Under the pieces are notes generated by a model. It was given only the letters and a program-made list of their open reading frames with translations. It had not been told where the DNA came from and ran no database searches. 16,023 bases of DNA. It comes from Clostridiaceae bacterium UBA4839 (GTDB lineage: Bacteria; Bacillota; Clostridia; Clostridiales; Caloramatoraceae). The stretch lies in the NCBI GenBank assembly GCA_002400085.1, contig DHEX01000037.1:1-16023 (forward strand), read 5' to 3'. Positions 6,532 through 13,293 of the stretch are shown in pieces. The stretch's first letter is position 1. Every line of letters starts with the position of its first letter. Both the position numbers and the translations under genes were made by a program.

Positions 6532-6598
6532 CGATTCCCTTATATAGAGAACTAATAAGAATGAATTATTAGAAAGCAGCCTTTTTATATAGGAATCG
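6532..6598. other. 67-bp nested hairpin element in the 6186-6812 non-coding region
   Basis: The outer arms CGATTCC (6532-6538) and GGAATCG (6592-6598) continue into TATAT/ATATA after a two-base bulge. An inner CTAATAA (6552-6558)/TTATTAG (6566-6572) stem has a seven-base loop. The surrounding 620 bp hold no supported gene; the + strand is purine-rich, with TTTTAGAAA near 6525 and TTTCTAAAA near 6680. AATACCTAATATG at 6357-6369 is also found beside the SpoVS gene. The element may be a structured RNA or a protein-binding DNA site. Confidence 0.4.
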
Positions 6599-6812
6599 GA
6601 GCAAATGGATAGGTTTTATGTATTTTTATTACGGAACAAGGGTTAGAAATGGTTTTTGAGGATTATAGGGAAAAAAGTATTTCTAAAACATAACTATAAC
6701 GAGGGACAGGGGAGATTATAGGTTAAAGGGAATAGGAATCACAGGATATAGTGTTTTGCGAATGATAAAAGTGCCGTTCTTTCTTACCCATTATCTTATT
6801 AAAAATCTATAT

Positions 6813-6845
6813 AAAAAGGCTTCCCAGTTTTTTTGCTGGAAAGCC
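6813..6845 (-). terminator. Terminator of the primase operon
   Basis: On the minus strand GGCTTTCCAG (6845-6836) pairs with CTGGGAAGCC (6827-6818), ten pairs with one G-U, with a loop of C and seven As, followed by five Ts (6817-6813). It lies 12 bases after the stop of the 95-aa gene. Confidence 0.9.
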
Positions 6846-6857
6846 ATGAAAGATTAA

Positions 6858-7145
6858 TTAATCAATTTGACATGCATCGAGGTAATCAATCATTTTTTCT
6901 ATGTTAGGATATTTTTCTTGAAATTGTTCAGGTGCCAGTTCAGGCATTTCTATTGATAGTTGAGTAAGAAGAGCCTTTAATGCCTCTAACAAATCATTTT
7001 CACTGCCATAGTTGTATTCATAAACGGTCATTAAAATATCAAAGTAGTAATACAAGTTTTGATATTGAATGGAGTCTTTACCGAAGGCCTTCTCAACATT
7101 ATTTAATAGGGTTTTAATTTCTGATTCAAGATGCTTATTTTTCAT
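6858..7145 (-). CDS. Small acidic helical protein of unknown function downstream of the primase
   Basis: A 95-aa protein starting MKNKHLESEIKTLL. The start at 7145 is chosen because GAAAGGAG lies about ten bases upstream; the longer frame to 7205 adds a 20-residue stretch without a ribosome binding site. It is predicted mostly helical, with an amphipathic first helix, an aromatic YQNLYYYFDILMTVYEYNYG segment and an acidic tail. No family is recognised. It is the second gene of a two-gene minus-strand unit after the primase (84-bp gap) and is followed by a strong terminator, so it is likely co-transcribed with the primase; a role in replication or its control is a guess from position only. Confidence 0.6.
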   Translation of the reverse strand: MKNKHLESEIKTLLNNVEKAFGKDSIQYQNLYYYFDILMTVYEYNYGSENDLLEALKALLTQLSIEMPELAPEQFQEKYPNIEKMIDYLDACQID

Positions 7146-7229
7146 AAAACACCATCTCCTTTCCAAGTTTATGGCATTATAGGAAAGGACAAATATAAAA
7201 GTCAACTATTTTTTATTATAAATTAAGTC

Positions 7230-9200
7230 CTAAAAGGGTATATCTTCAGGCTCAATGAGAATAGGATTTAGATTTTCATCTGTTAAAGTGGATGGTGTGT
7301 ATTTTTCAGGGTGAAGATATTCATCAAGTTCGAATGGAATATCATTTATAATCTTACCCACTATGTCAATAATATCTTCCCTTGTAAACTTATCATCTAT
7401 TTCCTCAATTGTATCCATATCAAACCTTTGCTTTAACCAATATAATTGTGCTTCCGAAATATTTATAAAGTAGTATTCGGAATTTTGGGAAGAACCTGTT
7501 TCACATGATGCTACTTCATTACGAGAAGGAAGAGGCTCTATATTATTTAGTTTAGTCTTGCTACTACTTGTATTATCCTTAGCATTTTTTATTTTAGGCT
7601 CAGCGATAGATGCAATATCTTTTGCCTGATTTAGTTCTTCTATATTTAAATTAGAATTCTGACCTAATTTTTTAAGGAATTTAACTTTTGTAATTTCTTC
7701 TTCTATATTTCTAGGGTCTATAGAATATACTTCAGCATTAGTATAGAATCCAGAATTTAAAAGTATATTTAAATCTTCCTTAGAGGCAGGGGAGAAAGTA
7801 TAAGCACTTTTTTCCCATAAATCAATTAATATTCGTAGTTGGGAATCATCCTGAATTGTGACTGCCACATCAGTTAAATCCTTCCCTTGCCCTGGAAAAG
7901 TACGAACAACTTTTATCTTTCTAAATCCATTATTCCATAATTTGTAGGCTATTTGGATGCTATTTAATTGACCAACCCTATTATTATCGTTATCAAAAAA
8001 GAGGAGAATTTCAGTATTGCAGCCAAAATAATGTTTTAAGAGATTTATTTGCTCATCAGTCAGATTAGATTGACAAGGAGAAACTGCATTAATATACCCC
8101 AAAGTTATCAATTTTAGGCAGTCTGCAATGCCTTCAGTAATCCATAACTTGGATAACTTATTTTCTTTAATTTCATACAAATTAAATAGAAACTGACCTA
8201 TAGACAAAGGCTTTATACTGTAGTATTGGTATCCATTTTCCTTTGTTTTGAGTTCACCATAATCAAGAATATTTGAATACTTCCCCCATTGCTTACTTTT
8301 GCTTTCCTTTTTCTTATATAATACATGTCTACAGTGGAATCCTGCCACTATGCCTGAATCATGGTCTTTTATTGGGAATATTATTCTATCATTAAGCCCA
8401 TAGAAATTAGGTTTAGTAAGTTTATTTTGACTTTTTCCATCAAAATACATCAACTCGTATTTTTCTAAAATATCTCCAGATAGAGAATACTTTTTCTGCA
8501 TAAAATCCTGCAATTTATCGATGGAATTAAATTGTTCTTTATTTTGTAAAATTTCATGAAGCAGTATACTATGTTTTGCACCTTCAATTGCCTGGGCATA
8601 AGTGTTAAGTTTAATATCTTTTCTTGAAGGTAATTCAATATGGGGCTTATTTGCTTTTTCTTCATACTTTGAGACATTAACTTGTTTCTTTAATTCTGTA
8701 TTTTCCGATGGAATAGATTGGCAAGGTAATATTGAAATATCATAATAATCCTTTATATTTAGGCTTTTTGTTGCCTTATATCTTTGCATGACTTCCTGCC
8801 TTATCTTTTCTTTATAATCATTTATTGAATTAAATCCAAGATTCAGATTAGTAAAATGGATTGCAGCAAATATTTTGGCCTCATTAAGAGCGTTCAAACT
8901 ATAGCCTTGCATCAAGGAAATAAACTTTAAATAGGTTCCACTGGTTTTGCAGGCAAAGCAGATAAAACTTTTCGCGTCATCATTAAAAATGAACTCGGTT
9001 TTATTAGAAGCACCATGATGGAAAGGGCAGACACAGCGCCAGTGTCCGTATTGATATGTCCCATTTAGATTATAAAACTTGACTAAATTTTTCCCAGTTA
9101 ACTGGGGTGAGATATAAGTGTTTTCAATTTCGTTTAAATAGTTGTAAAGTTGTCCCATTTCGTATTTAATTTTATTTTCAATAATTTCATTAATACCCAT
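7230..9200 (-). CDS. DnaG-like primase with CHC2 zinc finger and TOPRIM domain
   Basis: A 656-aa protein that should make RNA primers for replication of the element. With the start at 9200, the zinc finger is C58-P-F-H61 ... C81-F-A-C84. The TOPRIM domain has WITEGIAD (catalytic E356) and FFDNDN (D403, D405), followed by PGQGKDLTD. A DnaG-type catalytic core spans about 190-460; the ~170-residue C-terminus is not recognisable and no helicase motif is present. The start was moved from 9230 to 9200: GAAAGGATG ends about nine bases before ATG 9200, while 9230 has no ribosome binding site. It heads a minus-strand unit with the 95-aa gene and diverges from the SpoVS gene. Such stand-alone primases are typical of large plasmids and phages. 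Confidence 0.85.
   Translation of the reverse strand: MGINEIIENKIKYEMGQLYNYLNEIENTYISPQLTGKNLVKFYNLNGTYQYGHWRCVCPFHHGASNKTEFIFNDDAKSFICFACKTSGTYLKFISLMQGYSLNALNEAKIFAAIHFTNLNLGFNSINDYKEKIRQEVMQRYKATKSLNIKDYYDISILPCQSIPSENTELKKQVNVSKYEEKANKPHIELPSRKDIKLNTYAQAIEGAKHSILLHEILQNKEQFNSIDKLQDFMQKKYSLSGDILEKYELMYFDGKSQNKLTKPNFYGLNDRIIFPIKDHDSGIVAGFHCRHVLYKKKESKSKQWGKYSNILDYGELKTKENGYQYYSIKPLSIGQFLFNLYEIKENKLSKLWITEGIADCLKLITLGYINAVSPCQSNLTDEQINLLKHYFGCNTEILLFFDNDNNRVGQLNSIQIAYKLWNNGFRKIKVVRTFPGQGKDLTDVAVTIQDDSQLRILIDLWEKSAYTFSPASKEDLNILLNSGFYTNAEVYSIDPRNIEEEITKVKFLKKLGQNSNLNIEELNQAKDIASIAEPKIKNAKDNTSSSKTKLNNIEPLPSRNEVASCETGSSQNSEYYFINISEAQLYWLKQRFDMDTIEEIDDKFTREDIIDIVGKIINDIPFELDEYLHPEKYTPSTLTDENLNPILIEPEDIPF
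7512..7527. repeat. Copy of the origin-side inverted-repeat word inside the primase gene
   Basis: TACTTCATTACGAGAA is identical over 16 bases to 9444-9459, one arm of the nested inverted repeat between the primase and SpoVS genes. It falls in the poorly conserved C-terminal part of the primase. Confidence 0.5.
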
Positions 9201-9293
9201 TGCCATCATCCTTTCTGAAAAATTTATCATCTATTTTTAGGTTAACACATAAATTTAGCATGAAACTTATTTTGGATTTCTGTTAACGATAGC

Positions 9294-9321
9294 ATCATAA
9301 TTGAAAATAAGAGTAAATCAA
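9294..9321 (-). promoter_or_regulatory. Candidate primase promoter
   Basis: On the minus strand TTGATT (9321-9316), 16-bp spacer, TATGAT (9299-9294). Two GTTAAC palindromes (9241-9246 and 9282-9287) lie near the predicted start point and in the leader and could be operators. The leader to the chosen start at 9200 would be about 85 bases. Confidence 0.4.
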
Positions 9322-9387
9322 GTTTTTAGATGAAAAGAATTTTTTGAATTTGTAACAAAAATTTAATAAAAAAATCGGCCTAAAAAT

Positions 9388-9415
9388 TTGACTTGAGTTT
9401 TTTAGGGCTTATAAT
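9388..9415 (+). promoter_or_regulatory. Strong SigA-type promoter directed toward the SpoVS gene
   Basis: TTGACT (9388-9393), 16-bp spacer, perfect TATAAT (9410-9415). The expected start of transcription is about 9422, exactly where the nested inverted repeat begins, so the RNA would start with that structure. Confidence 0.65.
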
Positions 9416-9422
9416 AACTGAA

Positions 9423-9530
9423 GTAATGAAGTAATTAATCATATACTTCATTACGAGAAAGAGGATTAGTTAAACTTCCTTTTTCGTAATGAAGTATGGA
9501 TAAAAAGTAATTCAATAATTACTTCATTAC
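9423..9530. repeat. Nested inverted repeats with four GTAATGAAG/CTTCATTAC arms
   Basis: Outer arms: GTAATGAAGTAATTA (9423-9437) and TAATTACTTCATTAC (9516-9530), perfect. Inner arms: 9443-9461 and 9479-9497, 19 bp with a single G-U. The nine-base word GTAATGAAG thus occurs at 9423 and 9486 and its complement at 9447 and 9522. Two folds are possible: nested (outer with outer, inner with inner) or two side-by-side hairpins. It could be an operator or iteron array for the divergent genes, or a switchable RNA leader. Confidence 0.65.
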
Positions 9531-9598
9531 ATAGATAAGTATTAGAACGCAAAGATATTTGAAATAATTAAAAGACCTTAGTATTTAAAAATAAATTC

Positions 9599-9662
9599 TT
9601 GAAATGTCTCATATTCAATACCTAATATGTCTTTAAAATATGTAAGGAGGTATATTAGGTAT
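9599..9662 (+). promoter_or_regulatory. Second promoter and 11-bp inverted-repeat operator over the SpoVS gene start
   Basis: TTGAAA (9599-9604) and TAATAT (9623-9628) with an 18-bp spacer form a possible promoter. ATACCTAATAT (9618-9628) and ATATTAGGTAT (9652-9662) are perfect inverted copies; the first covers the -10 and the second contains the ATG start codon, with the AAGGAGG site in between. Binding there, or pairing in an RNA from the upstream promoter, would control expression. The left arm also occurs at 6357-6369. Confidence 0.5.
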
Positions 9663-9951
9663 GGATAATATAAAGGTTCTTAAGGTTGCAGGAGATAGCA
9701 ATATCAATGCTGTCATGGATGCAGCGATTAAAGAAATAACGGAAAGTTCAATAGTAAATATAGATTGTATAGGCGTAAAGGCTAGTTACCAAGCGGTAAA
9801 AGTTTTAATTTTGTTAACAGAAAGGTTGGTAAAATCGGGTTATAAGTTTTATATAAGGCCTTACTATGTAAAGGTAGATACGCTAACAAAGGAGAATGAT
9901 ACTATTGCTAAAACGGCTATCCGTTGGACTATAATTGCAAAAAAGAAATAA
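9661..9951 (+). CDS. SpoVS-family (Alba-like) protein
   Basis: A 96-aa protein resembling stage V sporulation protein S: N-terminal IKVLKVAGDSNINAVMDAAI and the central IGVKASYQAVKVLILLTERL match the family's I-K-V-S ... N-x-V and I-G-A-x-A-x-N-Q-A-V-K-A pattern. B. subtilis SpoVS is 86 aa and acts in spore coat formation and septation; the fold is Alba-like, suggesting nucleic-acid binding. Compared with chromosomal SpoVS this copy is diverged (A-S-Y-Q for A-L-N-Q) and has a longer basic tail ending AKKK, so it may be an element-encoded regulator rather than a sporulation protein. AAGGAGG lies before the ATG. It diverges from the primase across a region dense in inverted repeats that it might bind. 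Confidence 0.7.
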   Translation: MDNIKVLKVAGDSNINAVMDAAIKEITESSIVNIDCIGVKASYQAVKVLILLTERLVKSGYKFYIRPYYVKVDTLTKENDTIAKTAIRWTIIAKKK

Positions 9952-10005
9952 TATTAGTTCTTGTACAGCCAACTAAATATGGACATAAAGGCATATAGCA
10001 GAAAA

Positions 10006-10057
10006 GGGCACACTTTTCTTATACTGCATCCAGAGGGATAAGGGAGTGCGCTTTTTT
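10006..10057 (+). terminator. Terminator downstream of the SpoVS gene
   Basis: The arm starting GGGCACACTTTTCTTAT (10006-10022) can pair with ATAAGGGAGTGCGCT (10038-10052) with one mismatch, one bulge and several G-U pairs, followed by six Ts (10052-10057). It is less regular than the other terminators here but in the expected place, 55 bases after the stop. Confidence 0.6.
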
Positions 10058-10162
10058 GTCGCATGAAAATGCATCAAAGTCCTTGTACCTTAAGCCTTTA
10101 TCCTGACTCCACTAATATACATAATTATAGGATTAAAGGTTTAAGAATATAAAAAAATAAAC

Positions 10163-10190
10163 TTGACATAGATACCCAATTATATATAAG
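10163..10190 (+). promoter_or_regulatory. Promoter of a candidate small RNA
   Basis: Perfect TTGACA (10163-10168), 16-bp spacer, TATAAG (10185-10190) inside an AT-rich TATATATAAG stretch. No coding region starts within 290 bases downstream, but a strong terminator lies about 75 bases on. Confidence 0.55.
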
Positions 10191-10196
10191 GTATGC

Positions 10197-10271
10197 CCGT
10201 CTAATAGTGGTTTTATCATAAAGCATTCCTTTTATGGAACTGTCTACTTTTTTTAAAGTAGGCAGTTTTTT
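10197..10271 (+). ncRNA. Candidate ~75-nt small RNA
   Basis: The interval between the consensus promoter and the terminator at 10239-10271 has no start codon with a ribosome binding site. It can form a first hairpin from CATAAA (10217-10222) and TTTATG (10231-10236) and then the terminator stem. Small RNAs of this kind often act as antisense copy-number regulators or antitoxins on plasmids, but no complementary transcript is evident in the window; the function is unknown. The end points are estimates. Confidence 0.45.
10239..10271 (+). terminator. Strong terminator of the candidate small RNA
   Basis: ACTGTCTACTTT (10239-10250) pairs with AAAGTAGGCAGT (10255-10266), twelve pairs with one G-U, a four-T loop and a six-T tail. 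Confidence 0.85.
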
Positions 10272-10378
10272 AATGCTAAATTAAAAACAGCATGGTTAGC
10301 AAAGGGGGAATAAAAATTTTTTGAAAATATGTAAAAATGGGGCTAAAGGTCCATGAGAAACTGATGCTGCTATTTTTT

Positions 10379-10457
10379 ATGTGTTATGCTAAAAAATATA
10401 AGGGGGAAAAACAATATAGTTTAAAAAAACTTAAAAAAACATGTGTTATGCTAAAAA
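10379..10457 (+). repeat. 17-nt direct repeat, 62-nt spacing
   Basis: ATGTGTTATGCTAAAAA is identical at 10379-10395 and 10441-10457; both copies continue with an ATA-like word and a G-run (AAGGGGG and GAGGG). A weaker match, AATGCTAAA, lies near 10272. They sit between the small RNA terminator and the next hairpin. The gap 10272-10378 holds only short hairpin arms (TGCTAA 10274 / TTAGCA 10296) and no gene. Confidence 0.55.
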
Positions 10458-10484
10458 TAGAGGGTCGTGAAAGGAGATGATTCT

Positions 10485-10574
10485 ATGATGGGGATTAGGG
10501 CACCAAGTTACCAGAAAAGTAAAAAAGGCATTTTGCCGAATGCCTTTTTACAGTGGGAATTTAATAAAAAATAA
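10485..10574 (+). CDS. Possible 29-aa small protein overlapping a terminator hairpin
   Basis: ATG ATG at 10485 is preceded by AAAGGAG with good spacing (10471-10477), a better ribosome binding site than that of the following gene. The frame encodes MMGIRAPSYQK, a basic middle (KSKKG), then LPNAFLQWEFNKK and TAA. The strong hairpin at 10522-10549 lies in the middle of the frame, so full transcripts may be rare; it might be a leader peptide controlling read-through, or the fossil start of a lost gene. There is no homology to lean on. Confidence 0.3.
   Translation: MMGIRAPSYQKSKKGILPNAFLQWEFNKK
10522..10549. terminator. Bidirectional-looking terminator upstream of the orphan gene
   Basis: AAAAAGGCATT (10522-10532) and AATGCCTTTTT (10539-10549) form a perfect 11-bp stem with a six-base loop (TTGCCG). 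With A-rich and T-rich outer pairs it can act in both directions. It lies 110 bases before the start of the 271-aa gene. Confidence 0.75.
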
Positions 10575-10658
10575 ATTTATTAATAATATTATATCAAAAA
10601 GCAAGAGAAAAATGAAATATGATTTCAATATTAAAAAATAAGAAAAGAGATGTATTAT

Positions 10659-11474
10659 ATGTATATAAATAATATTTTTTCAAAATCCAGTATTTCTTTT
10701 ATGGCTATTAAGAAACATTTTGAATATGATTCTACTAGAATGGATGATTGTTTTAAAGAAAAGGGAATGTATCCGAGATTTACAGTAAAGCCTATCTATG
10801 ATGACTTTAGAAATTATTTACTAACTTTAGGGAATGTACCATATTCCCCGTCTACTCCATATAGTGAAGTTGCAAAATATGCAGGTAAAAATAATAGGGA
10901 ATATTTAAATAATATTATTAATAATTATGCTAATATCCGATTAACAGGTGGCTTTGTAAGATATTTAAATAGCGACAATGAAGAAAAGGTGCCAGGTAAG
11001 TTTTTAGTATACAATGGCGAAGTACTCTCAAACAAGGTTGTTGATTGTGATGGAATTAAAAGTGAATACTTCTATAGATTGCATAGTGGGAGACTCAATT
11101 TTGTTGACGACAGTGATAGTGATATTGATTTGGTTAATAATTTTATTATTAAAAATAGAAATAAAGATGAAAAAGATAATGATGGTAAATCAGATTGTAT
11201 TACTACATCTTTTTATCTGGCTGTAAAATTTAAACCAGGACTGATAATGGGAACACAATTAGGCGATTATGTTATTAATAAAGATGATAATAGCAAGCAT
11301 AAATTTTATATAGATTTATCAGACTTGATGAAAGAAAAAGGACGTAGTATAGAATCCATTTATTACTATACATCTGGTGATATTGAATTAAAAATGGATA
11401 ATGAGAATATTAAAGAAATTAAAGAAATCGAACCATTGTTTCAAAATATAAAAATTAATAGGCTTTATTGCTGA
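10659..11474 (+). CDS. Orphan protein of unknown function (271 aa)
   Basis: No family is recognised. The start at 10659 (MYINNIFSKSS) is favoured because AAAAGAGA lies about nine bases upstream; 10650 has no site. The N-terminal third is mixed, with NVPYSPSTPYSEVAKYAG; the middle has EYFYRLHSGR with R140, a charged linker (KNRNKDEKDNDGKSD) and then ITTSFYLAVKF with S184, and the tail is Glu-rich (KEIKEIEPLF). An Arg strand, then a T/S-T-S-like strand with following A and F, then a late acidic patch resembles the R-S-E layout of ADP-ribosyltransferases, but the spacing is loose and this is only a hint. No signal peptide or membrane segment is seen. It stands alone between two hairpins, next to the defence-like HEPN gene, so toxin or defence roles are plausible. 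Confidence 0.6.
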   Translation: MYINNIFSKSSISFMAIKKHFEYDSTRMDDCFKEKGMYPRFTVKPIYDDFRNYLLTLGNVPYSPSTPYSEVAKYAGKNNREYLNNIINNYANIRLTGGFVRYLNSDNEEKVPGKFLVYNGEVLSNKVVDCDGIKSEYFYRLHSGRLNFVDDSDSDIDLVNNFIIKNRNKDEKDNDGKSDCITTSFYLAVKFKPGLIMGTQLGDYVINKDDNSKHKFYIDLSDLMKEKGRSIESIYYYTSGDIELKMDNENIKEIKEIEPLFQNIKINRLYC

Positions 11475-11491
11475 TAATTGATAAGTGGTCC

Positions 11492-11532
11492 AAACTAAAG
11501 CACACTCTTTAAAGGATGTGCTTTAGTTTATA
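11492..11532. terminator. Perfect 13-bp hairpin after the orphan gene
   Basis: AAACTAAAGCACA (11492-11504) and TGTGCTTTAGTTT (11517-11529), with a 12-base loop, lie 18 bases after the stop codon. The tail is TTTATAAT rather than a pure T-run, but the T-rich second arm makes termination likely in both directions. Confidence 0.7.
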
Positions 11533-11567
11533 ATAGATTAATAGCCGATAAAAATATCGTAATCCTG

Positions 11568-11596
11568 TTGAGGTTTATAAATACATACCTTAAAAT
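11568..11596 (+). promoter_or_regulatory. Promoter of the HEPN-like gene
   Basis: TTGAGG (11568-11573), 17-bp spacer, TAAAAT (11591-11596), giving a start near 11603 and a leader of about 30 bases containing AAAGGGG (11617-11623). It separates this gene from the orphan gene upstream. Confidence 0.5.
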
Positions 11597-11631
11597 GGAA
11601 TTAACAGTATTTGGACAAAGGGGTGATATCT

Positions 11632-13293
11632 ATGGAAAAAGAATCTAAAGACACAAAGAAAATAACAAATGTAGAAAATATAATAGAAGCCCATAAAAGA
11701 GCGATAAGACTGGTACCTGTAAATTGGAAAGGCAGAGAATTAAAAATACCTATTTATTATAGTATGAATGCTGCAAATACTTATGAAAAGGCTTTCGAAA
11801 AAACAAAGAATTATAGAAAATCGTTCTGTACAATGGCTTTGGAGATAATCAACAATAATAAAAAAGTTATTTACCAAGAAGATGACTTCCCTATTCTTAA
11901 TTTAGAAGATATAGAGGGTTTATCAGATAATGACTTGCAAAAAGTAGGGGAAGAAATCATAAATGGTTCAGACTATTTAAAAGGATTTGCCGAAGAAGTA
12001 TCTGAAGAAGCAGATGACTTCTTCAAAAAATTCTATTTGATACATAAAAAAGAAATAGAAAAGTATGGAGAACATACGAAAGAAATAGTAGGGCATTTAA
12101 AGCCTAAATTAGGTTTTGCTGACTACTATAAGAACTTATTGCCAGGCATGGAATTAACATTAACATCAAAAATAAACACAATAAGATACCCTTTGATTGA
12201 TATGGGAATATATCAAAACACTATAGGAAATTCTGCGTTTATGGAACTCGCTGCTACCGCAAGTAAGATGGAGAATATGATAGGTACATATATGGAAGTT
12301 ATTAACCCAATGCAAAGGAACATAAGTGAATCTATAATAAAAGCACAGTACGCATTAGCACCAACAATGGGTATTGTTAATGAAACGATTAAAAACTATT
12401 ACTCTGAAATAAATACCATAAGGGATATATTGCAACCAATAAATATGGAATATGTTAAAACGACATTAGAAAGTCAAGAAGCACTTAGGAATGCCATGAA
12501 TAATGGAATTCAGAGCAATATACAAGTATTTGGAGCAGAATTAAATAAGATACTTAACTTTACATATAATGACAAGTCATTTAATTTCGTAAATGTGCAG
12601 CAGGATATTATTGACAAAATGAGACCGTTTTTGCTTGAGGCACAGCAAATTCTGTTTGCAAGAAAAAATATTAGTGACAATTTAAATAAGAAGGCAAAAA
12701 CCATGCACGAATTTGGATGGTGGTTTATCAATTCTCTTCCCATAGAAATAATTAACTATATCTATAAAAATAAAGAAACTCTGAAGCAGGAAGATGTAGA
12801 TAAAATAATATCCAATTATTATGAATCTGATGAATGCAAAGAACTTGAAGAGATAATAAACGGATGGAATGAATTAGATTATTTTAGCAAATGGGAAAAT
12901 AAGGTTAGAGATGCTTTCCATGCCCATAAATTAGGAATGTATTCCCTATCAGTTCCAGTGTGGGCACTAATGATGGAAGGCATCATTCGAGACTTTATGA
13001 GGGGGAATTATGGTATAACGGCATTTAAATTTAGTACCTTGTATGACAATTTTAAAGAGAAAGCAAATGAGTTAGATAGATTTATTGTTAGTTATGCTTT
13101 TAATTGCATAGATTCATTCTATATCAGATTTAATCCTGAAAATCCAGATGGGGCATGTGATTTTAGCAGAAACAAAATATTTCATGGGCAGGCTATTAAC
13201 TATGATACTGAAATAAATTCATTAAAATTGATGCTGTATTTAGATGAACTATTCTATATAGAACTGTCCTTGAAAAATCCTATTAGTGCATAA
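11632..13293 (+). CDS. Large helical protein with C-terminal HEPN-like R-x4-H motif, candidate abortive-infection RNase
   Basis: A 553-aa protein; the start at 11632 has AAAGGGG eight bases upstream, better than the TTG at 11611. The C-terminal ~135 residues look like a HEPN-type domain: a helix WENKVRDAFHAHKLGMYSLS from W421, the acidic helix VWALMMEGIIRDF with E449, then SRNKIFHGQ with R513 and H518, giving R-x4-H followed by G, and a last helix of the form NSLKLMLYLDELFY. HEPN proteins with R-x4-6-H are often ribonucleases in phage defence and toxin systems. Residues ~1-400 are helical and not recognised; 180-320 has repeated helix pieces carrying I/M-x-P steps (IRYPLIDMG, VINPMQRNI, LAPTMGIVN, ILQPINMEY). 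Its own promoter and its place directly before hsdM suggest cargo in a defence island. Confidence 0.65.
   Translation: MEKESKDTKKITNVENIIEAHKRAIRLVPVNWKGRELKIPIYYSMNAANTYEKAFEKTKNYRKSFCTMALEIINNNKKVIYQEDDFPILNLEDIEGLSDNDLQKVGEEIINGSDYLKGFAEEVSEEADDFFKKFYLIHKKEIEKYGEHTKEIVGHLKPKLGFADYYKNLLPGMELTLTSKINTIRYPLIDMGIYQNTIGNSAFMELAATASKMENMIGTYMEVINPMQRNISESIIKAQYALAPTMGIVNETIKNYYSEINTIRDILQPINMEYVKTTLESQEALRNAMNNGIQSNIQVFGAELNKILNFTYNDKSFNFVNVQQDIIDKMRPFLLEAQQILFARKNISDNLNKKAKTMHEFGWWFINSLPIEIINYIYKNKETLKQEDVDKIISNYYESDECKELEEIINGWNELDYFSKWENKVRDAFHAHKLGMYSLSVPVWALMMEGIIRDFMRGNYGITAFKFSTLYDNFKEKANELDRFIVSYAFNCIDSFYIRFNPENPDGACDFSRNKIFHGQAINYDTEINSLKLMLYLDELFYIELSLKNPISA

Noticed and set aside
10063..10162. 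Short open frame starting ATGAAAATGCATC after the SpoVS terminator
   Set aside because: No ribosome binding site, directly behind a terminator, no family features.
10350..10378. Hammerhead ribozyme-like words GAAAC and CTGATG
   Set aside because: The core would need CTGANGA followed by a stem and GAAA; here the order is adjacent (GAAACTGATGC), the last A is replaced by C, and no matching stems are present.
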